Shown here in pieces: positions 21,998 through 30,723 of a stretch of DNA of 36,382 bases. Location: the NCBI GenBank assembly GCA_029990205.1, contig JAPEKQ010000020.1, positions 1-36,382 of the forward strand, in the 5' to 3' direction. A program made the translations under genes and the position numbers. Source of the DNA: a bacterium (GTDB taxonomy: Bacteria; Joyebacterota; Joyebacteria; Joyebacterales; Joyebacteraceae). The notes under the pieces are model-generated. The model did no database searches. It was not told where the DNA came from and saw nothing but the letters and a program-made list of their open reading frames with translations. Numbering within the stretch: position 1 is the first letter of the stretch; every line of letters starts with the position of its first letter.

Positions 21998-23650
21998 ATG
22001 ACCTTTCAGGACAAGCTCGCCGACCTGCTGTCGAAGCGACAGAACGTGCTCGCCAACATCCCCCGCGAGCAGATGATTCGCGAGGCCCTCGGCAACGGCG
22101 AGGCAGTCGCCAGCGCATGCGGCGCACTTGCGACGTGGACGCCGCCGGAGTCGACCGGTCGGAGCCCGAAGGACACCTACATCGTCAAGCGGGCCGAGAG
22201 CCAGGACACGATCGATTGGAACAGCCCGAACAACATCCCGCTCGAACCCTCCACGTTCGACATGCTGCTCGAAGACTCTCTGGCGACGCTGTCCGAGGTC
22301 GAGAAGGTCTACGTGACCGATCGCGTTGTCGGCGCCGACGCCGACTACGCGCTTCCGGTCCACACGATCGGCGACTTCGCACTCGCGGCGCTGTTTACCG
22401 ACAACATGTTCCGGCCGTGGTCGGATGAGATCGCGAAGAACACGTGCTTCCACGACCGACACTTCACGCTCATCGCACTCCCGTATCACAAGCTCGATCC
22501 GGCGAAGTACGAGGGACGGCTCCGCGTCGACCCGCGGCTCAAGGGCACGTCGACCATGGCCGTCGCCATCGATCTCGACCGCAGGCTTGGCGTTGTCTAC
22601 GGCTCCGCCTACTGCGGGAGCGTCAAGAAGCTCATCTTCACCGTGATGAACTACATACTGCCGGGCGAAGGCATCCTTCCCATCCACTGCAGCGCGAACG
22701 AAGGTCCTGACGGCGAGAGCGCTCTGTTGCTGGGTCTTTCCGGGACCGGCAAGACCACGCTCTCGGCCGACGTCACCCGCGCGCTCCTCGGCGACGACGA
22801 GCACGGGTGGAATGACAACGGCATTGCCAACTTCGAGAACGGGTGCTACGCGAAACTCATCGATCTGGATCCTGTGAAAGAGCCTGAGATCACGAGCGCC
22901 TGCTTCCACAAGGATGAGGTCGAGAAGCACGGCTCGATCATCGAGAACGCGATGATGTACCCGTGGGGCACGTTCGACCTGTTCGATGCGCGACTCACGC
23001 CGAACTCGCGCGGCTCGTACCCGCTGCGCTATCTCGAGAACATCAAGGAGTCGTCGACCGCCGGGCATCCCAAGACCATCCTGTTCCTGACCGCCGACGC
23101 CAACGGGGTCATCCCGCCGGTCTCGAAGCTCACGCGTGAGCAGGCGATGCTCTGGTTCCTGATGGGATACACGAGCAAGCTCGCCGGCACCGAGACGGGA
23201 GTCACCGAGCCGGTGAGTACGTTCTCCCGGTTCTTCGGCGAGCCGTTCATGCCTCGCAACCCTGACGTCTACGCGACGATGCTCGGCGAGCGGATGGAGA
23301 AGCACGGCTCGACCGTCTACCTTATAAATACAGGGTGGAGTGGCGGGCCCTACGGTGTCGGCTCGCGGATCAATCTCCCCATCACGCGCCGGATGGTCAA
23401 CGCGGCGCTCTCGGGCGAACTGGACGATGTCAAGTACGAGACCGATCCCATCTTCAAGGTCGCGGTCCCGCAGAGCTGCCCGGGAATCGAGGACCAGTCC
23501 ATTTTGAACCCTGTGAACACATGGGCTGACAAGAGCGCTTTCACGGAGCGCGCACAGAAGCTTGCCGCCGACTTTGCTGCGCATTACGACAAGGCCTACG
23601 GTGACAAGGGGATCGACCCCGCCGTGGCCGCGCAGTGCCCGGGGAAGTAG
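21998..23650 (+). CDS. pckA: Phosphoenolpyruvate carboxykinase (ATP)
   Basis: 550 residues, the usual length for the ATP-dependent enzyme that converts oxaloacetate and ATP to PEP, CO2 and ADP at the start of gluconeogenesis. Visible: GRSPKDTYIV, YGSAYCGSVKKLIFTVMNYILP, kinase-1a P-loop GLSGTGKTTLS, kinase-2 LLGDDEHGWNDNGIANFENGCYAK, TFDLFDARLTPNSRGSYPL, TADANGVIPPVSKLT and INTGWSGGPYGVGSRI. Start at 21998 chosen because GGAG (21988-21991) lies six bases upstream; ATG 21992 abuts it. The codons for Leu-Ile-Asn-Thr near 23332 are unusually AT-rich (ctt ata aat aca) for this genome. Confidence 0.96.
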   Translation: MTFQDKLADLLSKRQNVLANIPREQMIREALGNGEAVASACGALATWTPPESTGRSPKDTYIVKRAESQDTIDWNSPNNIPLEPSTFDMLLEDSLATLSEVEKVYVTDRVVGADADYALPVHTIGDFALAALFTDNMFRPWSDEIAKNTCFHDRHFTLIALPYHKLDPAKYEGRLRVDPRLKGTSTMAVAIDLDRRLGVVYGSAYCGSVKKLIFTVMNYILPGEGILPIHCSANEGPDGESALLLGLSGTGKTTLSADVTRALLGDDEHGWNDNGIANFENGCYAKLIDLDPVKEPEITSACFHKDEVEKHGSIIENAMMYPWGTFDLFDARLTPNSRGSYPLRYLENIKESSTAGHPKTILFLTADANGVIPPVSKLTREQAMLWFLMGYTSKLAGTETGVTEPVSTFSRFFGEPFMPRNPDVYATMLGERMEKHGSTVYLINTGWSGGPYGVGSRINLPITRRMVNAALSGELDDVKYETDPIFKVAVPQSCPGIEDQSILNPVNTWADKSAFTERAQKLAADFAAHYDKAYGDKGIDPAVAAQCPGK

Positions 23651-23752
23651 CATGAACTGACGCGGGGCGCCTCGTTCCCGGGGCGCTCCGCCGACAGCGT
23701 CACAGCGCGTCGGAGGCGGGACACGGCGCGCCGCATTCGACAGGGGGATTCG

Positions 23753-25543
23753 TTGACACCTGAGATCCTCACAGTCCTCTTCGTTCTCGCCGCCACCATC
23801 ATTCTTTTCGTCACCGAGCGTCTGCGCGTCGATGTCATCGCTGTCATGGTGATGCTCGCGCTCGCGTGGCTTCGCATTCTCACTCCCGCCGAGGCGTTCT
23901 CCGGCCTGGCGAGCAACGCCGTGGTGGCCGTTGCCGCCGTGATGATCATGGGGTACGGCATCGAACGCTCAGGGGTGACACGCAGGCTCACCCGGGCGAT
24001 CATGCGGGCGGCCGGCGAGAGCGAGCGACGGCTGGTGGGTGTGGTATCGGCAGTCGTCGGTCTGCTCTCCGGCTTCATGCAGAATGTCGGCGCCGCCGTG
24101 CTCTTCCTCCCCGCGATACTCCGGATATCGCGCAGGCGCCGGATATCCGCCTCCCGGCTCCTCATGCCAATGGGCTTCGCTGCCATACTCGGCGGCACCA
24201 TCACCATGATCGGTTCGGGCCCGCTCATCATCCTCAACGACCTCCTGCGCCGCGGCGGGGAGGAAGCGTTCGGGCTCTTCAGTGTCACCCCGGTTGGCCT
24301 CGCGCTCCTCGCGGCCGGAGTGCTGTGTTTCCTCGCTCTCGGGTCGCGCATCCTCCCGCCGGGGCGGCACGACGACACCGTCAGGAGCCCCGAGCAGGAG
24401 CTCATCGAAGCGTGGGAGCTGCCCTCGACGGTCTACGAGTTCGCCGTGCCGGCCGACAGTGGCCTTGTCGGTCGGTCGCGCGATGAGCTCGATCTCTGGA
24501 ACCGTTACAGCGTCAACATCCTCGCGCTGGAGGAAGAGGGGGACATCGAGTACGCGCCGTGGCGGCACACTCGACTCGCAAGCGGCCAGAGATTCGCGCT
24601 GCTGGGGCGACCGGATGACGTCGAACGATTCTGCGGGGACTACGGTCTTGACTGTCAGCGCGAGTGTCGCGACTTCGGTGAGATGGACCCCGAGGGCGAC
24701 GCGGGGTTCGCGGAGGTCATCATCCCGCCGCGTTCGCCGATGGCGGGGAGGACACTGCGCGAGATCGCTCTCCGGAAGAACTACCACGTCGAGCCGATCA
24801 TGCTGCTTCGCGGCGACGTCGAACAGCGGACCGACTTCTCGGACGTCCAGCTCAAGCCGGGCGACGCTCTGATCGTGCACGGCCCCTGGCGAATGATCGA
24901 CGCGATGGGCGACAGGAGACATTTCCTTCTGTCGAGCTCTGTCGAGGTCGGTGTCGAGCGGAGGCACAGACCGGTCATCGCCGTCGCTTGTTTCGTCGGC
25001 GCTCTCGCGCTGGCGTTCAGTGGCTTCCAGCTCTCGCACGCGCTGCTCACGGGCGCGCTCGCGATGGTGCTGTTTGGCGTCCTGCGAGTCGACGAAGCCT
25101 ACCGGGCCGTCGACTGGCGCACTGTTCTCCTGCTGGCGGGACTCATTCCGCTGGGCCTTGCCATGGAGAAGACGGGGGCGGCCGAGTACGTGGCCGGGCT
25201 CGTCATGCGCGTGATGGAGGGGAGCAGCGTGTTCCTCATCATGCTTGCCGTCTCCGCGCTCGCCACCGCCTTCACGCTCTTCATGTCGAACGTCGCGGCG
25301 ACCGTCGTACTCGTCCCGCTCGTGATGATCCTTGGGCGGGAGATTGGAGTGAGTCCGAGAGCGCTCGCGCTGCTCGTGGCGGTGTCCGCGTCGAACTCGT
25401 TCCTGCTCCCGACGCATCAGGTCAACGCGCTCCTGATGGCGCCGGGTGGCTATCGCAACGCAGACTACCTTCGGGCCGGCGGCGTCATGACGATCGTGTT
25501 CCTGGTCGTGGCGACCGCGCTGGTGATGTTCATGTTCGCGTAG
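23753..25543 (+). CDS. SLC13/DASS-type permease with two TrkA-C (RCK_C) domains
   Basis: 596 residues starting at TTG 23753 with AGGGGGAT upstream; no in-frame ATG fits the family N-terminus. Membrane segments in residues 1-200 and 405-596 have SLC13 motifs (SNAVVAVAAVMIMGYGIERSG, FMQNVGAAVLFLPAIL, MPMGFAAILGGTITMIGSGP; second half FMSNVAATVVLVPLVMI, SASNSFLLPTHQVNALLMAPGGY). The central cytoplasmic part (about 215-390) has two TrkA-C-like domains (EFAVPADSGLVGRSRDEL and EVIIPPRSPMAGRTLREIAL). Relatives carry dicarboxylates, sulfate or other anions. The ten-base gap to the MBL-rhodanese gene suggests one operon and favours a sulfur oxyanion, by inference only. Confidence 0.87.
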   Translation: MTPEILTVLFVLAATIILFVTERLRVDVIAVMVMLALAWLRILTPAEAFSGLASNAVVAVAAVMIMGYGIERSGVTRRLTRAIMRAAGESERRLVGVVSAVVGLLSGFMQNVGAAVLFLPAILRISRRRRISASRLLMPMGFAAILGGTITMIGSGPLIILNDLLRRGGEEAFGLFSVTPVGLALLAAGVLCFLALGSRILPPGRHDDTVRSPEQELIEAWELPSTVYEFAVPADSGLVGRSRDELDLWNRYSVNILALEEEGDIEYAPWRHTRLASGQRFALLGRPDDVERFCGDYGLDCQRECRDFGEMDPEGDAGFAEVIIPPRSPMAGRTLREIALRKNYHVEPIMLLRGDVEQRTDFSDVQLKPGDALIVHGPWRMIDAMGDRRHFLLSSSVEVGVERRHRPVIAVACFVGALALAFSGFQLSHALLTGALAMVLFGVLRVDEAYRAVDWRTVLLLAGLIPLGLAMEKTGAAEYVAGLVMRVMEGSSVFLIMLAVSALATAFTLFMSNVAATVVLVPLVMILGREIGVSPRALALLVAVSASNSFLLPTHQVNALLMAPGGYRNADYLRAGGVMTIVFLVVATALVMFMFA

Positions 25544-25553
25544 GGGAGGCTCA

Positions 25554-26981
25554 ATGCTCATCAAGCACTTCTTCATCGAGAAGATCGCGCACAGCTCGTA
25601 TCTGATCGCCGGGAACCACGCTTGCATCGTCGTCGACCCCGAGCGGGGCGTCGAGCCGTATCTCAGGACTGCGGCCGAGCTCGATGTTCGCATCACACAC
25701 ATCCTCGAGACTCACCTCCACGCGGACTTCGTCTCCGGTCACATGGACCTGGCGGATGCGACAGGGGCCGTGATCTACGCGCCGAAGTCGGGCAAGTGCG
25801 CCTTCGAGCACATTCCGGTACGAGAGGGCGACTCCTTTGAGGTCGAGCACATGCGCTTCGATGTTCTTGAGACACCCGGTCATACCCCCGAGCACGTCAG
25901 CTACGTGGTCACCGACATGGTCCGCGGCAGCAAGCCGGCGTGCGTCTTCACCGGCGACACGCTGTTCGTGGGTGATGTCGGCAGGCCCGATCTGTTTCCG
26001 GGCCACGCGGAGCAGCTCGCGGATGAACTCTTCGACAGTCTGCACGGGAAGCTTCTCAAGCTGCCGGACTTCTGCGAGGTGCTTCCGGCGCACGGGGCGG
26101 GATCGCTCTGCGGGCGTGCCATGGCGTCGAAGTGGCGCAGCACCATCGGGTACGAGAAGCGGTACAACGCGGCGCTTCGCATCAAGGACAGGAAGAAGTT
26201 CGTCCGATCTCTCACCGAGCACATGCCGCCGGCGCCCGATCACTTCGCGCGCCTGAGCGCCGTGAACGCAGAGGGTCCAACGCTTGTCCGCAAGCTCGCC
26301 GGCGTTCGGGCGCTCCTGCCAACGGAGTTCGCCGAGCTGGCACGGGCGCGTCGGACGAGCGTTGTGGACGTACGGTCGTACGATGCCTACGGCGGCCAGC
26401 ACCTGCGGAACTCGATCAGCCTGCCGCTTGCGGGGAATTTCCCGACGTTCGCGGGCTGGGTCCTGCCGCCGGCACACCGCCTGCTGCTGGTGGCGGAGAC
26501 ACGCGACCAGGTGCTCGAAGCGACCAACTGGCTCCGCCGCGTCGGTCTCGACCGAATCGACGCGTTCCTTGAGGGCGGCGTGTTCGCCTGGTCCAGGGAG
26601 GGGCTGCCGACGGCGCACGCGGAGCTCCTCTCGCCGGACGAGCTGAACGAGATGGCGACAGGCGAGGAGCTCTTCGAGTTCCTCGATGTTCGGGCGCCGG
26701 CGGAGTTCGCATCGTCGCACATCGAAGGTTCCCGGAACATCCAGACCGCTGATCTGAGGGAACCGCCGCGGAATCTCGATCCGACACTGCCGACCGTCCT
26801 GATGTGCAGCTCCGGCAACCGGTCCAGCACGGCGGCGAGCTTCCTGGAGCGCCACGGGTTCGACCGTGTCATCAACGCCGCCGGAGGGTACGCAGGCTAC
26901 ACGGCCGCAGGGCACAGCGGCGCGTGCGCTGTGTGCGCGCTCCCACATGGTCCGCGGCTCGTCGAGGACGGACGGGACTAG
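25554..26981 (+). CDS. MBL-fold hydrolase with two rhodanese domains (persulfide dioxygenase-like)
   Basis: 475 residues. N-terminal metallo-beta-lactamase domain of the ETHE1/CstB type: THLHADFVSG (His54, His56, Asp58), TPGHTPEH (His110), GDTLFVGDVGRPDL (Asp135) and LPAHGAGSLCG. ETHE1-like enzymes oxidise glutathione or other persulfides using a mononuclear iron. Rhodanese 1 (about 255-355) lacks the catalytic Cys (LLLVAETRDQ). Rhodanese 2 (about 365-465) has it in LMCSSGNRSS. A C-terminal CAVC motif ends the protein. GGGGAGG ribosome site. It precedes two YeeE/YedE permeases, an association known from sulfide-responsive operons. Persulfide or sulfite chemistry in the cytoplasm is the likely role. 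Confidence 0.9.
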   Translation: MLIKHFFIEKIAHSSYLIAGNHACIVVDPERGVEPYLRTAAELDVRITHILETHLHADFVSGHMDLADATGAVIYAPKSGKCAFEHIPVREGDSFEVEHMRFDVLETPGHTPEHVSYVVTDMVRGSKPACVFTGDTLFVGDVGRPDLFPGHAEQLADELFDSLHGKLLKLPDFCEVLPAHGAGSLCGRAMASKWRSTIGYEKRYNAALRIKDRKKFVRSLTEHMPPAPDHFARLSAVNAEGPTLVRKLAGVRALLPTEFAELARARRTSVVDVRSYDAYGGQHLRNSISLPLAGNFPTFAGWVLPPAHRLLLVAETRDQVLEATNWLRRVGLDRIDAFLEGGVFAWSREGLPTAHAELLSPDELNEMATGEELFEFLDVRAPAEFASSHIEGSRNIQTADLREPPRNLDPTLPTVLMCSSGNRSSTAASFLERHGFDRVINAAGGYAGYTAAGHSGACAVCALPHGPRLVEDGRD

Positions 26982-27038
26982 CGTCCGGCGACACGGCGCG
27001 CGCTCTGTCGCTCGCGTATCGCCGAGGGAGGAGCAGAT

Positions 27039-27560
27039 ATGGACTTCTGGACGATGCCGCGCTGGTCGCCGTACCTCGTCGGCGCAGGGATCGGTGTTCT
27101 GAGCTGGTTGTCATTCCTGCTCTCGAACAAGCCGATCGGCTGTTCAACGGCGTTCGCGAAGACGAGCGGCATGATCGAGCGCATCTTCCGCGGAGCTGTC
27201 GTGGAGGAGAAGGAGTACTACCGCAAGGTCTCACTCACGGTCGACTGGCAGTGGATGCTGGTCGTCGGTGTCGTCATCGGGGCGTTCCTCTCGGCCCTGC
27301 TCTCAGGCTCCCTCAAGATGGAGTGGGTGCCCGGGCGGTTCGAGTCGACGTTCGGATACGCGCCGATCCTTCGATGGGTCATTGCCGTGATCGGTGGGTT
27401 CCTCATGGGCTTCGGCTCACGCTGGGCGAATGGCTGCACGAGCGGGCACGGCATCAGTGGGACGCTTCAGATGGCCGTCTCGAGCTGGATCGCGGCGATC
27501 TCGTTCTTCATCGGGGGTATCGCTGTGGCGATGCTCATCTTCCGCGTCATCGCGGGCTAG
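27039..27560 (+). CDS. YeeE/YedE-family sulfur transporter subunit, first half
   Basis: 173 residues, about five hydrophobic segments. YeeE/YedE (DUF395) hallmarks: KPIGCSTAFAKTSG near residue 32 and GFGSRWANGCTSGHGISGTLQMAVSSW near residue 125, containing the conserved Cys used by thiosulfate-transporting relatives. Ribosome site GGGAGGAG before the ATG, 57 bases after the MBL-rhodanese stop. It ends 8 bases before the second half-transporter. The two small proteins together match the split PmpA/PmpB-type arrangement. Confidence 0.87.
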   Translation: MDFWTMPRWSPYLVGAGIGVLSWLSFLLSNKPIGCSTAFAKTSGMIERIFRGAVVEEKEYYRKVSLTVDWQWMLVVGVVIGAFLSALLSGSLKMEWVPGRFESTFGYAPILRWVIAVIGGFLMGFGSRWANGCTSGHGISGTLQMAVSSWIAAISFFIGGIAVAMLIFRVIAG

Positions 27561-27568
27561 GGGGGAGC

Positions 27569-28126
27569 ATGCTCAAGGGACTTCACTCCAGAAGACCGGC
27601 GCAGCTTCTCATCGGTCTGCTGCTCGGCATCGCGTTCGGGTTTCTGCTTCAGCGCGGAGGGGCGACGCGGTACGATGTCATCATCGGTCAGCTGCTGTTG
27701 GAGGACTTCACGGTCGTGAAGATCATGCTCGCGGCGGTCGTCGTGGGCGCGCTCGGCGTCCATCTGATGAAGAGCCTCGGGCTCGCGGAGCTGCATGTGA
27801 AGCCTGGCTCCGTCGGGACGTCGCTTGTCGGAGGGCTGATCTTCGGCGCGGGGTTCGCGACGCTCGGCTACTGCCCGGGCACCATCGCGGGCGCGGTCGG
27901 TCAAGGCTCGATGGACGCGCTCGTCGGCGGCGTCGTCGGGATCCTCATCGGATCCGGCGTGCTCGCCGCGCTGTATCCCCGGCTCGCGCGCGGTGTCATG
28001 AACGTTGGTGACTTCGGTGACGCGACGCTGCCAAGGCTGTTCAAGGTCAACGAGTGGGTCGTCGTCGTGCCGGTTGTCGGGCTGATCATTCTGATACTGT
28101 GGTGGCTTGAGTCCGCCGGGCTCTGA
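27569..28126 (+). CDS. YeeE/YedE-family sulfur transporter subunit, second half
   Basis: 185 residues from the ATG at 27569, with GGGGGAG immediately upstream. Hydrophobic, about five segments. The motif LIFGAGFATLGYCPGTIAGAVGQGSMDALVGGVVGILIGSG carries the family's central Cys. Also ALGVHLMKSLGLAELHVKP. It pairs with the preceding gene to form a two-protein YeeE/YedE system, probably importing or exporting thiosulfate or a related sulfur species. Confidence 0.87.
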   Translation: MLKGLHSRRPAQLLIGLLLGIAFGFLLQRGGATRYDVIIGQLLLEDFTVVKIMLAAVVVGALGVHLMKSLGLAELHVKPGSVGTSLVGGLIFGAGFATLGYCPGTIAGAVGQGSMDALVGGVVGILIGSGVLAALYPRLARGVMNVGDFGDATLPRLFKVNEWVVVVPVVGLIILILWWLESAGL

Positions 28127-28192
28127 CAGCTTTCTCGCAGGGCGCATCGGTGATTCCATTCGCCAGGGGCGCCCGCCATGCTGGAGGTAGTG

Positions 28193-28942
28193 ATGAACAG
28201 GTTCCTTATCGGCGTGATCGTGCTGGTCGCGCTTCCGCTGATCCTTGCCGGCTGCAGCAGTTCGTCGAGCGGACCGAGCGGCTCGGATGACGACCCGGAC
28301 GTCTTCGACATCCCCGGGCTCACGGCGTTCTACGAGTTCAATGGAACCATGGCGGACGCGAGCGGAGGAGGCCACAACGGCCGCTCCGAGCTTCGGATGC
28401 ACTACATCAGCGATCACAACGGCGCCGCCGAATCCGCGATCTATCTCACAGACGACAACGACATCGAGGTCCCGGACCACGACGACCTCGACTTCACCGG
28501 CGCCTTCTCGGTGTCCGCATGGATCCTTGCGGACTTCGAGGCGGGGTACTGCTCGGTGGTCGACAAGGGCTACGCCGAAGGCGCATGGTCGGTCGGCTCC
28601 GGCGGTGCCATCTCGCCGATCCGCACGCCTCTCTATCTCTTTATCGGGTCCGACACGACCTTCTTCTACCTCAACGAGGCTGTCCCGGTCGGACAGGGCA
28701 CGTGGGTCCACTTCGCCTGCTGCTTCAACGACACGACCGACCAGACCACCTTCTATGTCAACGGGGAGTATGCGTACACCCAGACCGCCAGCGAGCCGGT
28801 CACGCTCACCACGACGGACCGCGACCTGCAGATCGGCTCGTCGTACTGGAACAACGACTACGCCGGCGGGATCGACCAGCTCGGTCTCTTTGACCGGGAG
28901 CTGACGGCCGACGAGGTCGAGGTGCTCTACGAGTACGACTAG
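28193..28942 (+). CDS. LamG-domain lipoprotein
   Basis: 249 residues from the ATG at 28193, with GGAGG at 28183-28187. Lipoprotein signal with lipobox LAGC, then a Ser/Gly/Asp linker. Residues about 40-249 form a concanavalin-A-like LamG/pentraxin domain: GLTAFYEFNGTMADASGGGHNG, LDFTGAFSVSAWILAD, WVHFACCFNDTTDQTTFYVNGEY, GGIDQLGLFDRELTADEVEVLYEY. This is a surface-anchored, probably carbohydrate- or ligand-binding protein. No enzyme residues were recognised. It lies 66 bases after the sulfur operon and may be co-transcribed, though it has no obvious functional link. Confidence 0.85.
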   Translation: MNRFLIGVIVLVALPLILAGCSSSSSGPSGSDDDPDVFDIPGLTAFYEFNGTMADASGGGHNGRSELRMHYISDHNGAAESAIYLTDDNDIEVPDHDDLDFTGAFSVSAWILADFEAGYCSVVDKGYAEGAWSVGSGGAISPIRTPLYLFIGSDTTFFYLNEAVPVGQGTWVHFACCFNDTTDQTTFYVNGEYAYTQTASEPVTLTTTDRDLQIGSSYWNNDYAGGIDQLGLFDRELTADEVEVLYEYD

Positions 28943-29010
28943 AGGGTTCGGCGGTCCGCCGTCGCGGTGTCGGGCGCGGGCTCCCGCGGTCCGCCCGCCG
29001 GGGGAATGTC

Positions 29011-29535
29011 ATGTCGAAGCGTGAGGTTGTGGAGATCAACCGAGCGCCCGTGCTCACGCTCTGGGGCGTCGTCGTCGCGAGGCGACTCGGCTTCCGCAAG
29101 GGCGAAGCGCTGACGCTCGGGAAGGCCGTCGCCGGTCTCAACGCGCAGTCGAAGGGGAGGAGCCTCGGCATCTTCAAGCCGAGGCAGGTCGCCGGGAAGC
29201 GGGCGCCGAAGAGCGGCCTGGGCGAAGAGCTCTGGATCGACTTCATGGGCCGTGCCGTCCCGGCGGTGCACACCGGCGACGGTGTGCGGGCGGTCGTGAA
29301 GGACAAGCCGATCGAGCCCGACTCCGTCGAGACCTATCTCAGAAAGAAGTTCGGCGATGATCTCCCGGCGGTCCGCGAGGCGATGGAGGAGCTCGCCGGC
29401 TCCATCAAACCGGCTGATCTGGCGGAGCGGGCGTACGACCTCTACGCGCAGTTCCGTCCCGACATCCCGTCCGGGAAGCGCGGATGGGGCGCGAAGGGTC
29501 CGCTCGATCTGACGTTCATCCGAGGACTTGCGTAG
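29011..29535 (+). CDS. Conserved protein of unknown function
   Basis: 174 residues, ATG at 29011 behind GGGGGAA. Basic and soluble; no signal peptide or membrane segment. The N-terminus KREVVEINRAPVLTLWGVVVARRLGF, the central LGKAVAGLNAQSKGRSLGIF and the C-terminal LYAQFRPDIPSGKRGWGAKGPLDL look like a conserved globular fold rather than a chance frame. I have a vague impression of similar proteins in other bacteria but cannot name a family or function. It lies between a LamG lipoprotein and a YihY membrane protein on the same strand. Confidence 0.75.
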   Translation: MSKREVVEINRAPVLTLWGVVVARRLGFRKGEALTLGKAVAGLNAQSKGRSLGIFKPRQVAGKRAPKSGLGEELWIDFMGRAVPAVHTGDGVRAVVKDKPIEPDSVETYLRKKFGDDLPAVREAMEELAGSIKPADLAERAYDLYAQFRPDIPSGKRGWGAKGPLDLTFIRGLA

Positions 29536-29580
29536 CAAGGTCACCGCCGTCCCGGCACGGGCGGGACGTACGGGGGAAGC

Positions 29581-30495
29581 ATGGGGCACGGACGCCCAAC
29601 AACACCGCGAACATGCCCGGCTCTGCGGGAGACACTGCGCACGGCGTCTCACTCCTTCTTCGCGAAGCGAGCGAGCGAGACCGCGGCGGGCGTGACCTTC
29701 TATGCCATCGTTTCCATCTTCCCGATCATCCTCATCCTCATCGCGCTCGGCAGTCGGTTCGTCGAGAGCGCGGAGAGCCAGGAGTTCGTTCTTCAGCAGA
29801 TCTTCCGGTTCTTCCCGGCCTTCTCGAAACCGTTCTTCGAGCAGAACGTGCTTCGCGTCGTGCAGTCGCGCGCGCCGGTGACTATCGTCGGCGCCATCAT
29901 GCTCCTCTGGTCCGGCTCCAACGTGTTCTCGCTTCTGGGCGAGCACCTCAACAGGGCCTGGGGCGCGAAGGGCAGACTCGTGGCGCTTCGGTCGCGCCTG
30001 TCCGGGTTCGCGCTCGTGGGTGTCCTGGCGGTGCTGACGATCATTGCGATTCTCACGCGCGCGGTGATCCGGGTGATCCCGGTGTGGCTCGAGTCGATGA
30101 GCGCACGTCTGCCGATCGACGTGCCTGACGTCAGCCAGCTTGCGACGGAGCTGGCCGCATACGCGATAGAGTTTCTCCTGCTGTTCCTGATGTACCACAA
30201 CGTGCCGGCGGTTCCCGTTCGATGGAAGGACGCCGCTATCGGAGCGGTCGTGGCGGCCGCGGGGAGTCTCGTCGTGACCGAGCTCTTCGCGCTGTTCCTC
30301 GCCTCGGGGCTCAACCGGTACAACCTGGTCTACGGCTCTTTCGGCGTCGTGGTCGCGTTTCTCTTCTGGATCTACCTTGTGACCAACGTCGTGCTCTTCG
30401 GGGCGCATCTCGGGGCCGCATGCGCGAGCAGGCAGACGGAGCTCTCGGGAAGCCGTGAAGAAGCTGCGCACCAGGGGAGCGGCGAGACCCCCTGA
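29581..30495 (+). CDS. YihY/BrkB-family inner-membrane protein
   Basis: 304 residues with six predicted membrane helices. Family features: FFAKRASETAAGVTFYAIVSIFPIILILIALG, LLWSGSNVFSLLGEHLNRAWG, YHNVPAVPVRWKDAAIGAVVAA, LNRYNLVYGSFGVVVAFLFWIYLVTNVVLFGAHLGAA. Once annotated as ribonuclease BN, this family is now viewed as membrane proteins of uncertain function, possibly transporters. Ribosome site GGGGGAAGC before the ATG. The ORF ends in a short hydrophilic tail. Confidence 0.88.
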   Translation: MGHGRPTTPRTCPALRETLRTASHSFFAKRASETAAGVTFYAIVSIFPIILILIALGSRFVESAESQEFVLQQIFRFFPAFSKPFFEQNVLRVVQSRAPVTIVGAIMLLWSGSNVFSLLGEHLNRAWGAKGRLVALRSRLSGFALVGVLAVLTIIAILTRAVIRVIPVWLESMSARLPIDVPDVSQLATELAAYAIEFLLLFLMYHNVPAVPVRWKDAAIGAVVAAAGSLVVTELFALFLASGLNRYNLVYGSFGVVVAFLFWIYLVTNVVLFGAHLGAACASRQTELSGSREEAAHQGSGETP

Positions 30496-30582
30496 TTGGG
30501 CAGGAACTGCGCGCACGACGCGCGTCCGCGCATCGCAGACACCACCGGCACGAACTCTAACACCTCACTGATAAATCACTTA

Positions 30583-30619
30583 CGCGGTTTGGCACACGGT
30601 GCTGAACCGCGAATCGGTT
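30583..30619. promoter_or_regulatory. Dyad and alternative hairpins upstream of the efflux operon
   Basis: CGCGGTT (30583-30589) pairs with AACCGCG (30605-30611) around an inner GCAC/GTGC stem with a 3-nt loop. AACCG (30605-30609) can alternatively pair with CGGTT (30615-30619). The stretch before it (30558-30582) is locally AT-rich. It could be an operator or the YihY terminator. The region 30496-30723 contains no gene. Confidence 0.4.
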
Positions 30620-30723
30620 CTGGTATGTGGTCTGCTCTTTACGAGCCCGAGAGCTTGGAGGAGTCGGCCGCGAGACATCACTGTGACCACCGCGGCCTGG
30701 GACCGGAAACCCGGAGACAGACG

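Noticed and set aside
21974-23653. 559-codon minus-strand open frame under pckA
   Set aside because: Antisense shadow of a strongly conserved PEP carboxykinase gene.
30590-30603. Sigma54-like promoter (TGGCAC ... TGCT) before the efflux operon
   Set aside because: The GG-to-GC spacing is two bases shorter than sigma54 promoters tolerate; the bases are better explained by the dyad.
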